Shown here one piece after another: positions 30,082 through 38,252 of a DNA stretch of 64,000 bases. Source of the DNA: Akkermansiaceae bacterium (GTDB taxonomy: Bacteria; Verrucomicrobiota; Verrucomicrobiia; Verrucomicrobiales; DEV007); contig JACKQC010000002.1 in the NCBI GenBank assembly GCA_024233085.1, forward strand, positions 248,001 through 312,000. Direction: 5' to 3'. The notes under the pieces are model-generated. The model saw only the letters and a program-made list of their open reading frames with translations. It searched no databases and was not told where the DNA came from. The translations under genes and the position numbers were made by a program. Each line of letters begins with the position of its first letter. The first letter of the stretch is position 1.

Positions 30082-30792
30082 TCATCGCGCCAGCGTGTGG
30101 CGGAGCGCCCACCAGACGCTCTCGTAGAAATTTCCCTCGAACGGATCCGGGCGCAGGAAGACGGTCTCCAGACCCGGCGTGCCGAAGATGGGCCGCAGCA
30201 TGAAACCGATCTGGGCGCCGGCGAAGAGATTGCCCGCCAGCCACGCGAGGAGCGTCGCCCGCGCGGCCACGGGACCGCCCGAGAAGCGCCGCAGGATGCC
30301 GTGCAGCTTCCGCGTGGACACGATGCCCGCCTGGGCGATCACGAAGGTGTGGAACAACAGCAACCAGCGGTGCGCGTCTCCCGCGGCGGCGCTGTCCGGC
30401 CCCGGTAGCGCCCGGGTGAGAAACAGGATCGGCGGACAAAGCGCCCCGACCACGAGGGAAAAGACCGCGAAGCTCAGCAGCAGAGCCTCGAAAGTCTGGC
30501 GAAACGACAATCCGCCGCCCAGCACCCGCGCCAGCATGCCGTTGAGCAGGGAATTTACGCCCAGGGTGAGGACGATCGCCAGCGGCAGCTTGACCGCGAC
30601 ATAGCCCGCGTGAAGCGGCCCGAGCCAGACGCCGATGCTCGCCCCGTAGCAGCCCGTCCCCAAAACGATCAGCGCCAGGCTCGCCCCGAGGCGCCGAATC
30701 GAGGTGTGCCGCAGCTCCTCCGCGACAAGGCCGGAATCGCCCATCAGCAGGGCTTTCCACGAAAAGGTCCGGGCTGGCGGGGCGTTCTTCAT
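30082..30792 (-). CDS. polytopic membrane protein of the exosortase operon (A)
   Basis: 236 aa from ATG 30792, which overlaps the exosortase stop by four bases (ATGA), so translation is probably coupled. After a short N-terminus (FSWKALLMGDSGLVAEELRH) come about six TM helices, then the conserved GFMLRPIFGTPGLETVFLRP and a terminal NFYESVWWALRHTLAR. It is a distant paralogue of the 258-aa membrane protein encoded next. I cannot assign a biochemical role. Strict coupling to the exosortase gene argues that it works with it, for instance as a membrane partner of the sorting reaction or of the sorted protein. Confidence 0.78.
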   Translation of the reverse strand: MKNAPPARTFSWKALLMGDSGLVAEELRHTSIRRLGASLALIVLGTGCYGASIGVWLGPLHAGYVAVKLPLAIVLTLGVNSLLNGMLARVLGGGLSFRQTFEALLLSFAVFSLVVGALCPPILFLTRALPGPDSAAAGDAHRWLLLFHTFVIAQAGIVSTRKLHGILRRFSGGPVAARATLLAWLAGNLFAGAQIGFMLRPIFGTPGLETVFLRPDPFEGNFYESVWWALRHTLAR

Positions 30793-32213
30793 TTTTCCGG
30801 GGCGGTCTCGATGATGGTGATCGCGAGCCATGGGCCCGCTGTCCCGCGGTGGAAGGTGGCGTCCCAGAACCACTCGGAAACCTCGGTCCAACGGTGGCGA
30901 GGTTCGGCGGAATCGAAGATGAATTCCCGGACGCGAAAGCGACCCAGGTCGGGATGGAAAATGACGAAGCGTTTTTCGTCTTCCCTGTGGCCTCGATCCG
31001 GCTCTTCGGCCGTGAATCCTCCCGCCCGAAAGCAGTCGGCGCTGGAATGGAGCTTCCGCGTCGGGTGTGTCACCCATCGGCAGATCAAGCGCCTCGAAGC
31101 TCCGGCGGAGGTGTCCGCCGTGTGAAAGACCCCGATTCGACCGGGAAAATTCCGTTCGAACTCGGACTCGCGCGGACTCAGGGATTCGGCCACCAGAGGC
31201 GCTCCTTCCCAATCGGCTGGCCATCCGGGAAAATCCGCGGACGCCGACCGGGCGATGGTTTCCGTCCGAAAAAACGGGACCAGCCCGGCCCAGACCGCCA
31301 CCAGAACCAACACCTTCGCCTCGCGCCGGCTCATCGACCCTTCACCCCCGCCACCGCCCGGATGGCACGGACTTTCTCGTCTCTCGAGCGCCCCATGCAG
31401 GCGCGCCAGACCGCCCACGAACCCCAAAAACACGGCGGCGCCGACACCGGGGTGCGTCCATTCCGGGAGATCGACCCGGCCGCTCTCTCTGAAAAACAAC
31501 AGACTGGCGCGGGCGATGTTCGCGCCGACGACGCCCGTGATGACCAGAGGAGTCAGCCAGGCCAGCGTTCGACACGTCAACCGATGCCGAACCGCGAGAA
31601 GAAAATGCACGAAAAGCCCGATCCACAGCATGCGAATGCCGGAACACGGCGGATCGACTCCCACCGTCGCGTCCCGCCATCGCAACTCCGCCCCGGACCG
31701 GACAACTTCGAGACCGAAGCCATTCAGGACCCCCTCCGTCCCGACAGCCGTGGTCAGCCTCAAGGGCCAGCCGGCGTAAAACTGCGCCGACGAAATCACC
31801 GGCAAAGACAGCGCCAGCATTCCCCACACCGCCACCGGCAGGACCCGCAGACCCATCGCCATCCCCGTCGCCAGCAAAGCCAGCATCGCCCGGATCAGCG
31901 GGGGCAGACTGGCGAACCCCAGCGCGTAAACCGCGAGGGAAACGGTCCCCACCGCGAACGCCCGGCGATCCGGTCGCAGGATCGCCCGGTTTTGCCACAC
32001 CGCGTAGCCGGTGACGGCCAGCGCGAGCAGGCCCCATGGTTCGTCGGAGCCGTCATTTAAACGCCTCAGGTACCACACCCACACCGGCCAGAACGCGGCC
32101 AGCATCGTCGCCACCGTCACGGTCCACACCGCCGGGGACAGTCCGGCCATGTTTTGGCGAAGCGGCGGAGCCCAACCCGGTTCGAGACTCGAGACTGTCT
32201 TCGTCGCGTGCAT
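30789..32213 (-). CDS. exosortase with EpsI-like C-terminal domain
   Basis: 474 aa. Residues ~1-290 are an eight-TM exosortase/archaeosortase. The three catalytic residues are visible: Cys in GVDPPCSGIRMLWIG (~196), Arg in GANIARASLLFF, and His in WTHPGVGAAVFLGF. After a Gly-rich linker, residues ~310-474 form a periplasmic EpsI-like domain with one TM (FPGWPADWEGAPL, THPTRKLHSSADCFRAGG). Exosortases cleave PEP-CTERM tails and transfer the protein to a membrane or glycan anchor. It lies 48 bp downstream of a gene whose product ends in a PEP-CTERM tail, and no other PEP-CTERM gene is visible in this window, which suggests a dedicated one-enzyme, one-target pair. This is comparable to the XrtN/VIT pairs described in Bacteroidetes. 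Confidence 0.87.
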   Translation of the reverse strand: MHATKTVSSLEPGWAPPLRQNMAGLSPAVWTVTVATMLAAFWPVWVWYLRRLNDGSDEPWGLLALAVTGYAVWQNRAILRPDRRAFAVGTVSLAVYALGFASLPPLIRAMLALLATGMAMGLRVLPVAVWGMLALSLPVISSAQFYAGWPLRLTTAVGTEGVLNGFGLEVVRSGAELRWRDATVGVDPPCSGIRMLWIGLFVHFLLAVRHRLTCRTLAWLTPLVITGVVGANIARASLLFFRESGRVDLPEWTHPGVGAAVFLGFVGGLARLHGALERRESPCHPGGGGGEGSMSRREAKVLVLVAVWAGLVPFFRTETIARSASADFPGWPADWEGAPLVAESLSPRESEFERNFPGRIGVFHTADTSAGASRRLICRWVTHPTRKLHSSADCFRAGGFTAEEPDRGHREDEKRFVIFHPDLGRFRVREFIFDSAEPRHRWTEVSEWFWDATFHRGTAGPWLAITIIETAPEK

Positions 32214-32261
32214 GAAATCTCCGATGGGAAAGGTCGGTAAGAAACCAGGCGCCCCCTTTTT

Positions 32262-34295
32262 TCAGGCGGCGCGCCGGCGGGTTCGGCGAAACGCGAGCCA
32301 TCCCAATCCAATCAGCCAAAGAATCGCCGAACCCGGCTCGGGTATCGTTCCCCCCACGGCGGATGCGGGAACTCCCCGCGGAAGCGGGGAGGCTTGTGTC
32401 ACTTTTTCCGTCTCGCCGGCCCCGTCTCCAGCCGGGCGCGCCACCTCGTCCACCGCGACAAAGGAGGTGAATCGCGTGAGCAAACCGTAGGTGAGACCGA
32501 GATTGGTGACTTCGCGCGCCGCCTCGGCGTCCTCGTTCAGTTCGAAGTCGTCCGACCTCGCCGCGATACGATGGCGCGCCCAGAGATACGGAAGCGCGGT
32601 GTTTTCCGCGGAATCGGCGGCGGCTTTCGCCACGTCGACCGAGAGGGTGCGTCTCTCGTTGCCGGTCACGCCGCTCAGCGACACGGTCCCGCCGGGTGTG
32701 CCCCGGTATTTGCCAAACACCGCGAGGGGCCGGTCGGCGAACACGTCGGGATAACTCTTCGGCTCCACCTCGTAAACCTCGAAGTCCGGTCCGAAATCGA
32801 CCGCGATATCCGTCAGGACGGGAGCCGCGATCATCTGGCGAAGTTTGGCGGCGGCGTCCTTCGCCTCGCCGGGATGGAGCACGACGAGGGGCTCGGTCTG
32901 CCCGGCGCGGGCCAGGCCCTCGATGAGAAAACGGTTCACGCTGCTCCCGATACCGAGCGGAAAAAGATTCGCGGCCCCGAGATTTTCCCGCACGCTCGCG
33001 AAGGTCTGGCGTTCGAAATCGACAAAGCCGTCCGTGACCAGGACAATCGAACGGGAGAACCCTTCGGCGGCGGGCAGTTGCATCGCCGTTTCGAGGGCCT
33101 GGTCGAATTCGGTGCCGCCGCCGCCGCGCTCGTTCTCCAGCAAGGCCAGAGCCCGCCCCAGGTTTTCGTCGGTTGCCGGGAGCGAGACGTCCGACAGTTG
33201 CCGCGAAGCGGAGGCAAAAAGCACGACGTTGAACCGGTCCCGGGGACGCAAACCGCCGATCAGGTCCTTCAGCAACCCTTTGGCTGTGTCGAGCGGGAAA
33301 CCCACCATCGAACCGGACACATCCACCACGAACACGTATTCCCGCCCGGGAAGATCCTCGGGCGCGACCCGCTTCGGCGGCTGAACCGTGAGCAGGAAAA
33401 ACTTCTCGCCCCGCGTCTCGTCTTCGTGAAGCAGCAAACCGCTGTCGATCCGCTCGCCCGAGAGACGGTAACGCAGCACGAAATCGCGATTCGCCGGCGA
33501 GGGATCCGAACGGGCGAGTCCGACGCGAGCGCGGTTCTTCCCCTCGTATTGGACGGCGATGGCGTGGCTCGGACTGGCAATGTCCCGTACCGGCATCCCG
33601 GCGTCGAGCGAGAGACTCAACTCGAAGGCGGCGGGGTCGGGCGTTCCAGCCTGGAGATAGGGATTCGCGACCCAATCGCTGGACGCTTCCGCTTCCGGAG
33701 TACCCCTCGAATAGCGCGGTCCCACCACGGTGGGAAACACGAATTCGTGGACGCCCGCTTCGGGTGCAAGCATTTCGGTGTAGCGCAGAGTCACGTCCAC
33801 GTCGTCACCCGGCAGGATGTGCCCGACGCTCATCCGGAAGACATTGGGCCGCTCCTGCTCCAGCAGGGCGGCGGTCTTGTTTTCCCGTTTGGCCTGCTCG
33901 TATTGTTGGGCTGCCGCCTTTTTTTCGGCGATTTTCGCCTCGATCGTTCGTCCGCCGATCTCCATCGTCAGGCCGTGAACGGCGGCGCGGGTCGACGCGG
34001 GAAAAACATAGACCGCCTCCAGCGCGCGGGAGCCGGTGTTGCGATAGGACTGTTTCACCGTGACATCGGCGATGATCCCGGAAACTCGCGCGTCGATCGT
34101 GCTTCGCTTGAGGGGGAAGGGTTCGCTTCCGTTTTCATCGTTCCCGGCATCGATGACCACGAAGTAGGGCGCCAGGGTTTTTTCGTTTTCCGGGCGATTC
34201 GATTCCGTTCCGGGAGAAGCGGGAGCGAAGCGCGGAGCGAGAGCGGCGAGGAACGCCGCGAACAATGGGAGGGTCAGTGTGGTGTGGAGGTTCAT
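32262..34295 (-). CDS. VIT-vWA protein with PEP-CTERM sorting signal
   Basis: 677 aa. Signal peptide (LTLPLFAAFLAALAPRFAPA). VIT domain at ~70-200 (VTVKQSYRNTGSRALEAVYV, IEAKIAEKKAAAQQYEQAK). vWA domain at ~325-500 with a complete MIDAS: VFVVDVSGSMVGFP, GGTEFDQAL and LVTDGFVDF. A C-terminal region ends in the sorting signal IPEPGSAILWLIGLGWLAF followed by RRTRRR. Inter-alpha-trypsin-inhibitor-like VIT/vWA proteins bind ligands via metal; bacterial ones are surface proteins. It is first in the exosortase operon. ATG 34295 begins the signal peptide; the longer open frame would run through the regulatory repeats. An array of five 11-bp repeats is 51 bp upstream. Confidence 0.9.
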   Translation of the reverse strand: MNLHTTLTLPLFAAFLAALAPRFAPASPGTESNRPENEKTLAPYFVVIDAGNDENGSEPFPLKRSTIDARVSGIIADVTVKQSYRNTGSRALEAVYVFPASTRAAVHGLTMEIGGRTIEAKIAEKKAAAQQYEQAKRENKTAALLEQERPNVFRMSVGHILPGDDVDVTLRYTEMLAPEAGVHEFVFPTVVGPRYSRGTPEAEASSDWVANPYLQAGTPDPAAFELSLSLDAGMPVRDIASPSHAIAVQYEGKNRARVGLARSDPSPANRDFVLRYRLSGERIDSGLLLHEDETRGEKFFLLTVQPPKRVAPEDLPGREYVFVVDVSGSMVGFPLDTAKGLLKDLIGGLRPRDRFNVVLFASASRQLSDVSLPATDENLGRALALLENERGGGGTEFDQALETAMQLPAAEGFSRSIVLVTDGFVDFERQTFASVRENLGAANLFPLGIGSSVNRFLIEGLARAGQTEPLVVLHPGEAKDAAAKLRQMIAAPVLTDIAVDFGPDFEVYEVEPKSYPDVFADRPLAVFGKYRGTPGGTVSLSGVTGNERRTLSVDVAKAAADSAENTALPYLWARHRIAARSDDFELNEDAEAAREVTNLGLTYGLLTRFTSFVAVDEVARPAGDGAGETEKVTQASPLPRGVPASAVGGTIPEPGSAILWLIGLGWLAFRRTRRRAA

Positions 34296-34345
34296 GACTT
34301 CGTTCGTTCGGATGGATGTTCTGTCGGGTGGAAATTCTCCCGTCC

Positions 34346-34400
34346 GTGTGAACGGCGTTTGAACCCGGTGTGAAATCGGCGTGAAATCCCGGTGAAGTCT
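34346..34400 (-). promoter_or_regulatory. five 11-bp direct repeats resembling a PHO box
   Basis: On the minus strand, units spaced exactly 11 bp: CTTCACCG, TTTCACGC, TTTCACAC, GTTCAAAC, GTTCACAC (ending at 34397, 34386, 34375, 34364 and 34353). The consensus (G/T)TTCACnC with 11-bp spacing is the layout of PHO boxes bound by PhoP/PhoB-type regulators. It sits 51-102 nt upstream of the VIT gene ATG and points toward it. Confidence 0.6.
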
Positions 34401-34506
34401 CTCGCCGTTTCGCCCGCGTCTCCCCCGCGGCCGGCGGGGGCGCATGACGGGGGTTTACAGACGGGTCCGGGGCTGTTCTGATTGGCGGGCCTCATCCTCC
34501 CCCGTC

Positions 34507-35943
34507 ATGAATTTCCCCCGCCGTCGTGCAATCGATTCGCGAACGCCGCCAATCGGCATGTTGCTTTGGATCCTGTGCCTCGGTCCCGCCGCGGCGCGGG
34601 AAAGAGCGCCGGCCGCGGCCGCTTTTCGCGTCGAAATCCGGACCGAGCGGCCCGAGGCGACCTACGAGATCGAGGAGACCGCCGCGTTCCTTGTCGAGGT
34701 TTTCGACCCGATGGGGCGGCCGCTCGACTACGGCAGCCTCGACTACGAGCTGAGCAGCGACGGCTTCGCCGTTCTGGAAAAAGAGCGGCTCGCCCTCACC
34801 GGCAAGCCGCTCCGGATCGAGGGACGCATGGAAAGGCCGGGCTTCCTGCGCTGCGTGGCCAGCCTGTCCGAGGTGCCGGAACTCGCCAACGTCCCCGTCC
34901 CGCCAAAGGGCGTCGCCGCCGCCGCGATGTCGCCCGACCGGCTCACCCCGAGCCGCGAGTTGCCGGCGGATTTCGAGGCTTTCTGGGAGGAACAGAAACA
35001 GCGTCTCGCCGCCGTTCCGCCGGACCCGAAGATGCGGCCCTACCGGCTGCCCACCGGCCACCCGAGGGACGTCGAAATCTTCGACACCCAGGTGAGATGC
35101 GAGGGCGACTGGCCGGTCTCGGGATACTACGCCCGGCCGCAAAACGCCGAGCCGGGCTCGCTGCCGGCCGTGCTCTGGGTGCATGGCGCCGGGGTCCGGT
35201 CCGCCTCGGCGCCCAAAGCCGCCTCCGGGGCGAAGGAGGGCTTTCTTTCCTTCGATCTGAACGCGCACGGCATCGCCAATGGCCAGCCGGAGCTTTTCTA
35301 CCAAGCGCTGGAACGGGACGGACGCCTGAAGAATTACCGCCACCAGGGACGCGAAAACCGCGACGGCATGTATTTTCGCGGGATGTTTCTGCGGCTGGTC
35401 CGGGCGGTGGATTTTCTCGCTTCACAACCGGAATGGGATGGAAAAACCCTGGCCGTGATCGGCCACAGCCAGGGCGGCGCCCAGGCCCTCGTGGCGGGCG
35501 GGCTCGACGAACGCGTCACTTTCGTCGGCGCGGGCGTGCCCGCGATGTGCGACCATACCGGGATGCTGCGCAAACGCGTCAGCGGATGGCCGAAGCTGGT
35601 GCCCATCCTGCCCGACGGCCGGCCGGACCCGGTCATCGCGGAGGTCTCGCGCTACTACGACGCGGTGAATTTCGCCGGCCGCTGCCATGCCGAGGCGATC
35701 GTGAGCGTTGGCTTCATCGACTCGACCTGCCCGCCCACCGGCTGCCTGGTCGCCTACAATCAACTGCGCGGCCCGAAGACACTCATCCGCGAGCCGGCGA
35801 TGGCCCACGCGGCGCCGCTGGCGATTCAGGAAGCCTTCTGGGAAGCCCTCAAAGCGCACGCGGCGGCCCGCCGGGCCGGTGAATTCTCCGCCGCGAAAAA
35901 AACCGCCGCCGCGAAGCCGGCGACCGTCTCACGCGGCCGCTGA
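34507..35943 (+). CDS. secreted acetyl-xylan-esterase-like (CE7/AXE1) hydrolase
   Basis: 478 aa. N-terminal signal (GMLLWILCLGPAAARERA, preceded by RRR), a beta-sandwich-like domain (~25-145), then an alpha/beta hydrolase of the AXE1/CE7 class. The nucleophile is in VIGHSQGGAQALVAGG. The Asp is likely in VGFIDSTCPPTG and the His in REPAMAHAAP, giving the family's S-D-H triad. LPADFEAFWEEQKQRLA is a typical CE7 start of domain. It should deacetylate oligosaccharides or xylan in the periplasm. A related relic lies at 61270. It is divergent from the VIT operon and its 3' end overlaps the convergent gene at 35929 by 15 bp. ATG 34507 starts the signal peptide. Confidence 0.85.
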   Translation: MNFPRRRAIDSRTPPIGMLLWILCLGPAAARERAPAAAAFRVEIRTERPEATYEIEETAAFLVEVFDPMGRPLDYGSLDYELSSDGFAVLEKERLALTGKPLRIEGRMERPGFLRCVASLSEVPELANVPVPPKGVAAAAMSPDRLTPSRELPADFEAFWEEQKQRLAAVPPDPKMRPYRLPTGHPRDVEIFDTQVRCEGDWPVSGYYARPQNAEPGSLPAVLWVHGAGVRSASAPKAASGAKEGFLSFDLNAHGIANGQPELFYQALERDGRLKNYRHQGRENRDGMYFRGMFLRLVRAVDFLASQPEWDGKTLAVIGHSQGGAQALVAGGLDERVTFVGAGVPAMCDHTGMLRKRVSGWPKLVPILPDGRPDPVIAEVSRYYDAVNFAGRCHAEAIVSVGFIDSTCPPTGCLVAYNQLRGPKTLIREPAMAHAAPLAIQEAFWEALKAHAAARRAGEFSAAKKTAAAKPATVSRGR

Positions 35944-37104
35944 ATTCCGCCGGTCGATCAGTTTTTGCCAGATCTCGAGGGCGCGCGACGCGGGGAGATC
36001 CACATCCGCGAGGCCGATTCGTTCGCCCTTGCCGATGCGGCGTTTCAGGCGGGCGTCGACCATCAGCCCGATCGGGAGATGGCCCGGATCGTCGGCGATT
36101 TCGATCGTCTCGCCGCGCACGTCATAGGAGCCGATGCCTTTTTCGATGAAGCAGCCCTCGGGCAGGTCCTTTTTCGCGACGGTGGCGACGCTGGCGTGCG
36201 GATTGGCCGTGTTGTTCATCAGGATCCCCTCGGAACCGAGCCGCAGGACGGCCTTGATGGTCTTGATGAGTTCGAGATGGCAGAGATGGTAGTTTTTCAC
36301 CAGCACGTAGTGCGGACCGTCCCCCATCTTCATGTAACTGAGATAGGGCCGGTGAAAGGCCTCGTGCCGCGCCGCGATGAAGACCGCCGGGCACCCGCCC
36401 AGCAGGACGTAATCGCTGATCGGCGCGCCGTGCCGCTCGGCCACGTCCGCCAGCATCAAGGCGCCGTCCTCGATGGATTCGCCCGCCGGACCGATGAGGC
36501 CCGGACGATAAATGTCGGCCCCGAAGGCATTGGCGACAAAGGCCTGCTCGATCTGAAGCTTGGTTCCATCGGTAAACGAAGTCGTCTGCACCAGGCTGGT
36601 TCCCTGCTTGCGGGAGAAATACTCCATGTCATGCGGCGTGGGCGTGTGGTTGAGGAAACCCTTCACATTCCCGTACACCAGCGGTTCGAACCCCATCTCG
36701 ATCGCCTCCCGGCGCAGCGCTCCGATGCAACCGGGCTGGTCGCCCTCCCCCTCGGTCAGGATGCCCTTGTCCACGAACCACGATCCCGTCGTGATGTGAA
36801 ATTCCGAGTCCATCGTCACCACCGGCAATCCCGCCACCATGGCGCGCTCGATCACGTCGGTCACATGGATCGGATCGCCGCACACGGACACGACCAGATC
36901 GCTGCCCTCGATCATTTCGTCCGCCGTGTTCGTGAACCGGACGGGAACCGGAAAATCGCGGATCGAATCGACCGGGCGCCGGGTGAGGACCGGTCCGATC
37001 CGCAATCCCGCCGCCGAGGCGGCGACGGCGACTCCGCGAGCCATGAAACCGGAACCGATGATTCCAATGCGAGCCGTGGCGAAGGGAAAAGAAGATTGAG
37101 ACAT
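35929..37104 (-). CDS. COG4091-like NAD(P)-dependent dehydrogenase/SAF protein (paralogue of 17788)
   Basis: 391 aa. The Rossmann motif IGIIGSGFMARGVAVAA is at the start. The middle region YGNVKGFLNHTPTPHDMEY and TSFTDGTKLQIEQAFVANA corresponds to NIKGFLDRYATPES and TDGTKLNIEMAL of the protein at 17788. A C-terminal SAF-like domain follows (CFIEKGIGSYDVRGE, IEIADDPGHLPIGLM). It is probably an NAD(P)-dependent sugar- or homoserine-like dehydrogenase; the reaction is unknown. The start is ATG 37104; a TTG seven codons upstream is less likely. Its end overlaps the esterase stop by 15 bp on the opposite strand. Confidence 0.82.
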   Translation of the reverse strand: MSQSSFPFATARIGIIGSGFMARGVAVAASAAGLRIGPVLTRRPVDSIRDFPVPVRFTNTADEMIEGSDLVVSVCGDPIHVTDVIERAMVAGLPVVTMDSEFHITTGSWFVDKGILTEGEGDQPGCIGALRREAIEMGFEPLVYGNVKGFLNHTPTPHDMEYFSRKQGTSLVQTTSFTDGTKLQIEQAFVANAFGADIYRPGLIGPAGESIEDGALMLADVAERHGAPISDYVLLGGCPAVFIAARHEAFHRPYLSYMKMGDGPHYVLVKNYHLCHLELIKTIKAVLRLGSEGILMNNTANPHASVATVAKKDLPEGCFIEKGIGSYDVRGETIEIADDPGHLPIGLMVDARLKRRIGKGERIGLADVDLPASRALEIWQKLIDRRNSAAA

Positions 37105-37437
37105 ATTAAAAATCAATGGCTGCAAAGAATTATCAACGTTCTATGGGATTTTGGAAAGCTCAAAGTATTTCGCCAATGTATTTTTTCAGAAAACCCCCTT
37201 TTTCCCTCAACAATTCTGGAAATTCCTTCACTTCCTCTTGAAGTTTTAAAAATTATGGGCGCCTTTCGGCTCTCTTTTGCCGTTAATCGCCGGCTCCCGG
37301 GGGGCCTTGTCTTTACCCGTCCGCCCGGGTTTTGTCATCTTTTTCAATTCCGGCGAAGCCTCGGCGCGTCTTAGCGGTTGTTCGATCGGTCGGGAGACCT
37401 TAAGATCGTCAGCCTTTTACACTCACTTTCAGGATTC
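37105..37437. other. 333-bp intergenic region between divergent genes
   Basis: AT-rich compared with its surroundings, with homopolymer-rich stretches near 37180-37260. It should carry the promoters of the divergent genes at 37104 (minus) and 37438 (plus). Apart from the candidate plus-strand promoter listed next I see no gene or RNA in it. Confidence 0.6.
37378..37406 (+). promoter_or_regulatory. candidate promoter of the histidine kinase gene
   Basis: TTGTTC, a 17-nt spacer, TAAGAT, ending 31 bp before the ATG at 37438. Spacing is ideal and hexamers are moderate. Confidence 0.4.
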
Positions 37438-38196
37438 ATGGCCGACTCCGACACACCGCAAGCCTCGTTCCTCTTCGCCGATCATCTCGTCCTCGATCAG
37501 TCGCCGACCCGGGAATTCTATCGCTCGCTCCTGCAGGGATTGATCCACAAGAACAACAACGTTCTCGGCGTGATCTCCGGTTTTTCGAGTCTCATCCTGA
37601 TGGACAACGCCATCTCCGGCTCCGTGCGCTCGAATGTCGAGCAGATGAAGGACTCCGCCCAAAACGCCACCGACCTGGCGCGCATCATCCTGACCAGCGC
37701 CGGGTGCGCCCGCGTCAGCGCCGACCGCGTCAGCCTGAAGGATTTCATGGTCAACGCCGAGCGCAACGCGCGTGCCCTCGCCGAGGAAGCCGGCGTTCCG
37801 ATTCGCGTCAATGTCTCGCCCAGTCTTCCGCCCGTCACCGCGGACGTCTCCAAGCTCGGAGAGGTGCTGACCGAGCTGACCAAGAACGCCGTCGAAGCCG
37901 CCGCCTCCCTCCCCGACGGCGGCGGCGAGGTCGCCATCGATGTCTTGCCGCCCGGCGAGGCCTCGCCCATCGAGGACGGGCGAGTCGATTACTTCATCCG
38001 TAACTCCAGCGAAAACGTTTCGCCCGAGAAGTTGCGCGAGTGGTTCGTGCCCTTCCACACCGGTAAAGGCGGCGCGCATTTTGGCCTCGGCCTCACGACG
38101 GCGGGCGTCCTGGCCGGCCAGATGGGCATGCGCCTCGGCATCCGCAACACGGAGAACACCACCACCGCCTGGCTCAGCCTGCCCGTCGCGGCCTGA
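37438..38196 (+). CDS. small soluble histidine-kinase-type ATPase without sensor domain
   Basis: 252 aa. An H-box-like helix (LIHKNNNVLGVISGFSSLI, His ~residue 38) and a dimerisation helix come first. The HATPase domain follows: N-box LTELTKNAVEAAASL, a G-box VPFHTGKGGAHFGLGLTT, then LAGQMGMRLGI. No membrane segment, PAS, GAF or receiver domain is present, so it would need a partner for sensing, or it may act on another response regulator. No response regulator gene is adjacent; downstream is a convergent PLD-like gene. It starts at ATG 37438. Whether this H-box is phosphorylated is uncertain, because Lys-Asn-Asn-Asn replaces the common Glu/Asp-Phe/Leu-x-Asn. Confidence 0.78.
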   Translation: MADSDTPQASFLFADHLVLDQSPTREFYRSLLQGLIHKNNNVLGVISGFSSLILMDNAISGSVRSNVEQMKDSAQNATDLARIILTSAGCARVSADRVSLKDFMVNAERNARALAEEAGVPIRVNVSPSLPPVTADVSKLGEVLTELTKNAVEAAASLPDGGGEVAIDVLPPGEASPIEDGRVDYFIRNSSENVSPEKLREWFVPFHTGKGGAHFGLGLTTAGVLAGQMGMRLGIRNTENTTTAWLSLPVAA

Positions 38197-38210
38197 GGGA
38201 GCGGCTCATT

Positions 38211-38248
38211 CAACAGGGTTAGGTCGGGGACTCAACCCTGTTGGGTCC
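38211..38248. repeat. dispersed palindromic element, copy 5
   Basis: CAACAGGGTTAGGTC, short spacer, GACTCAACCCTGTTGGGTC. The arms AACAGGGTT and AACCCTGTT are perfect. It lies between two convergent genes (stops at 38196 and 38253), where it could act as a two-way terminator-like hairpin, though it has no T-run. Confidence 0.8.
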
Positions 38249-38252
38249 GCGA

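Noticed and set aside
34296..34445. Extension of the VIT protein N-terminus by 50 residues
   Set aside because: The extra codons are the regulatory 11-bp repeats and the signal peptide starts at ATG 34295.
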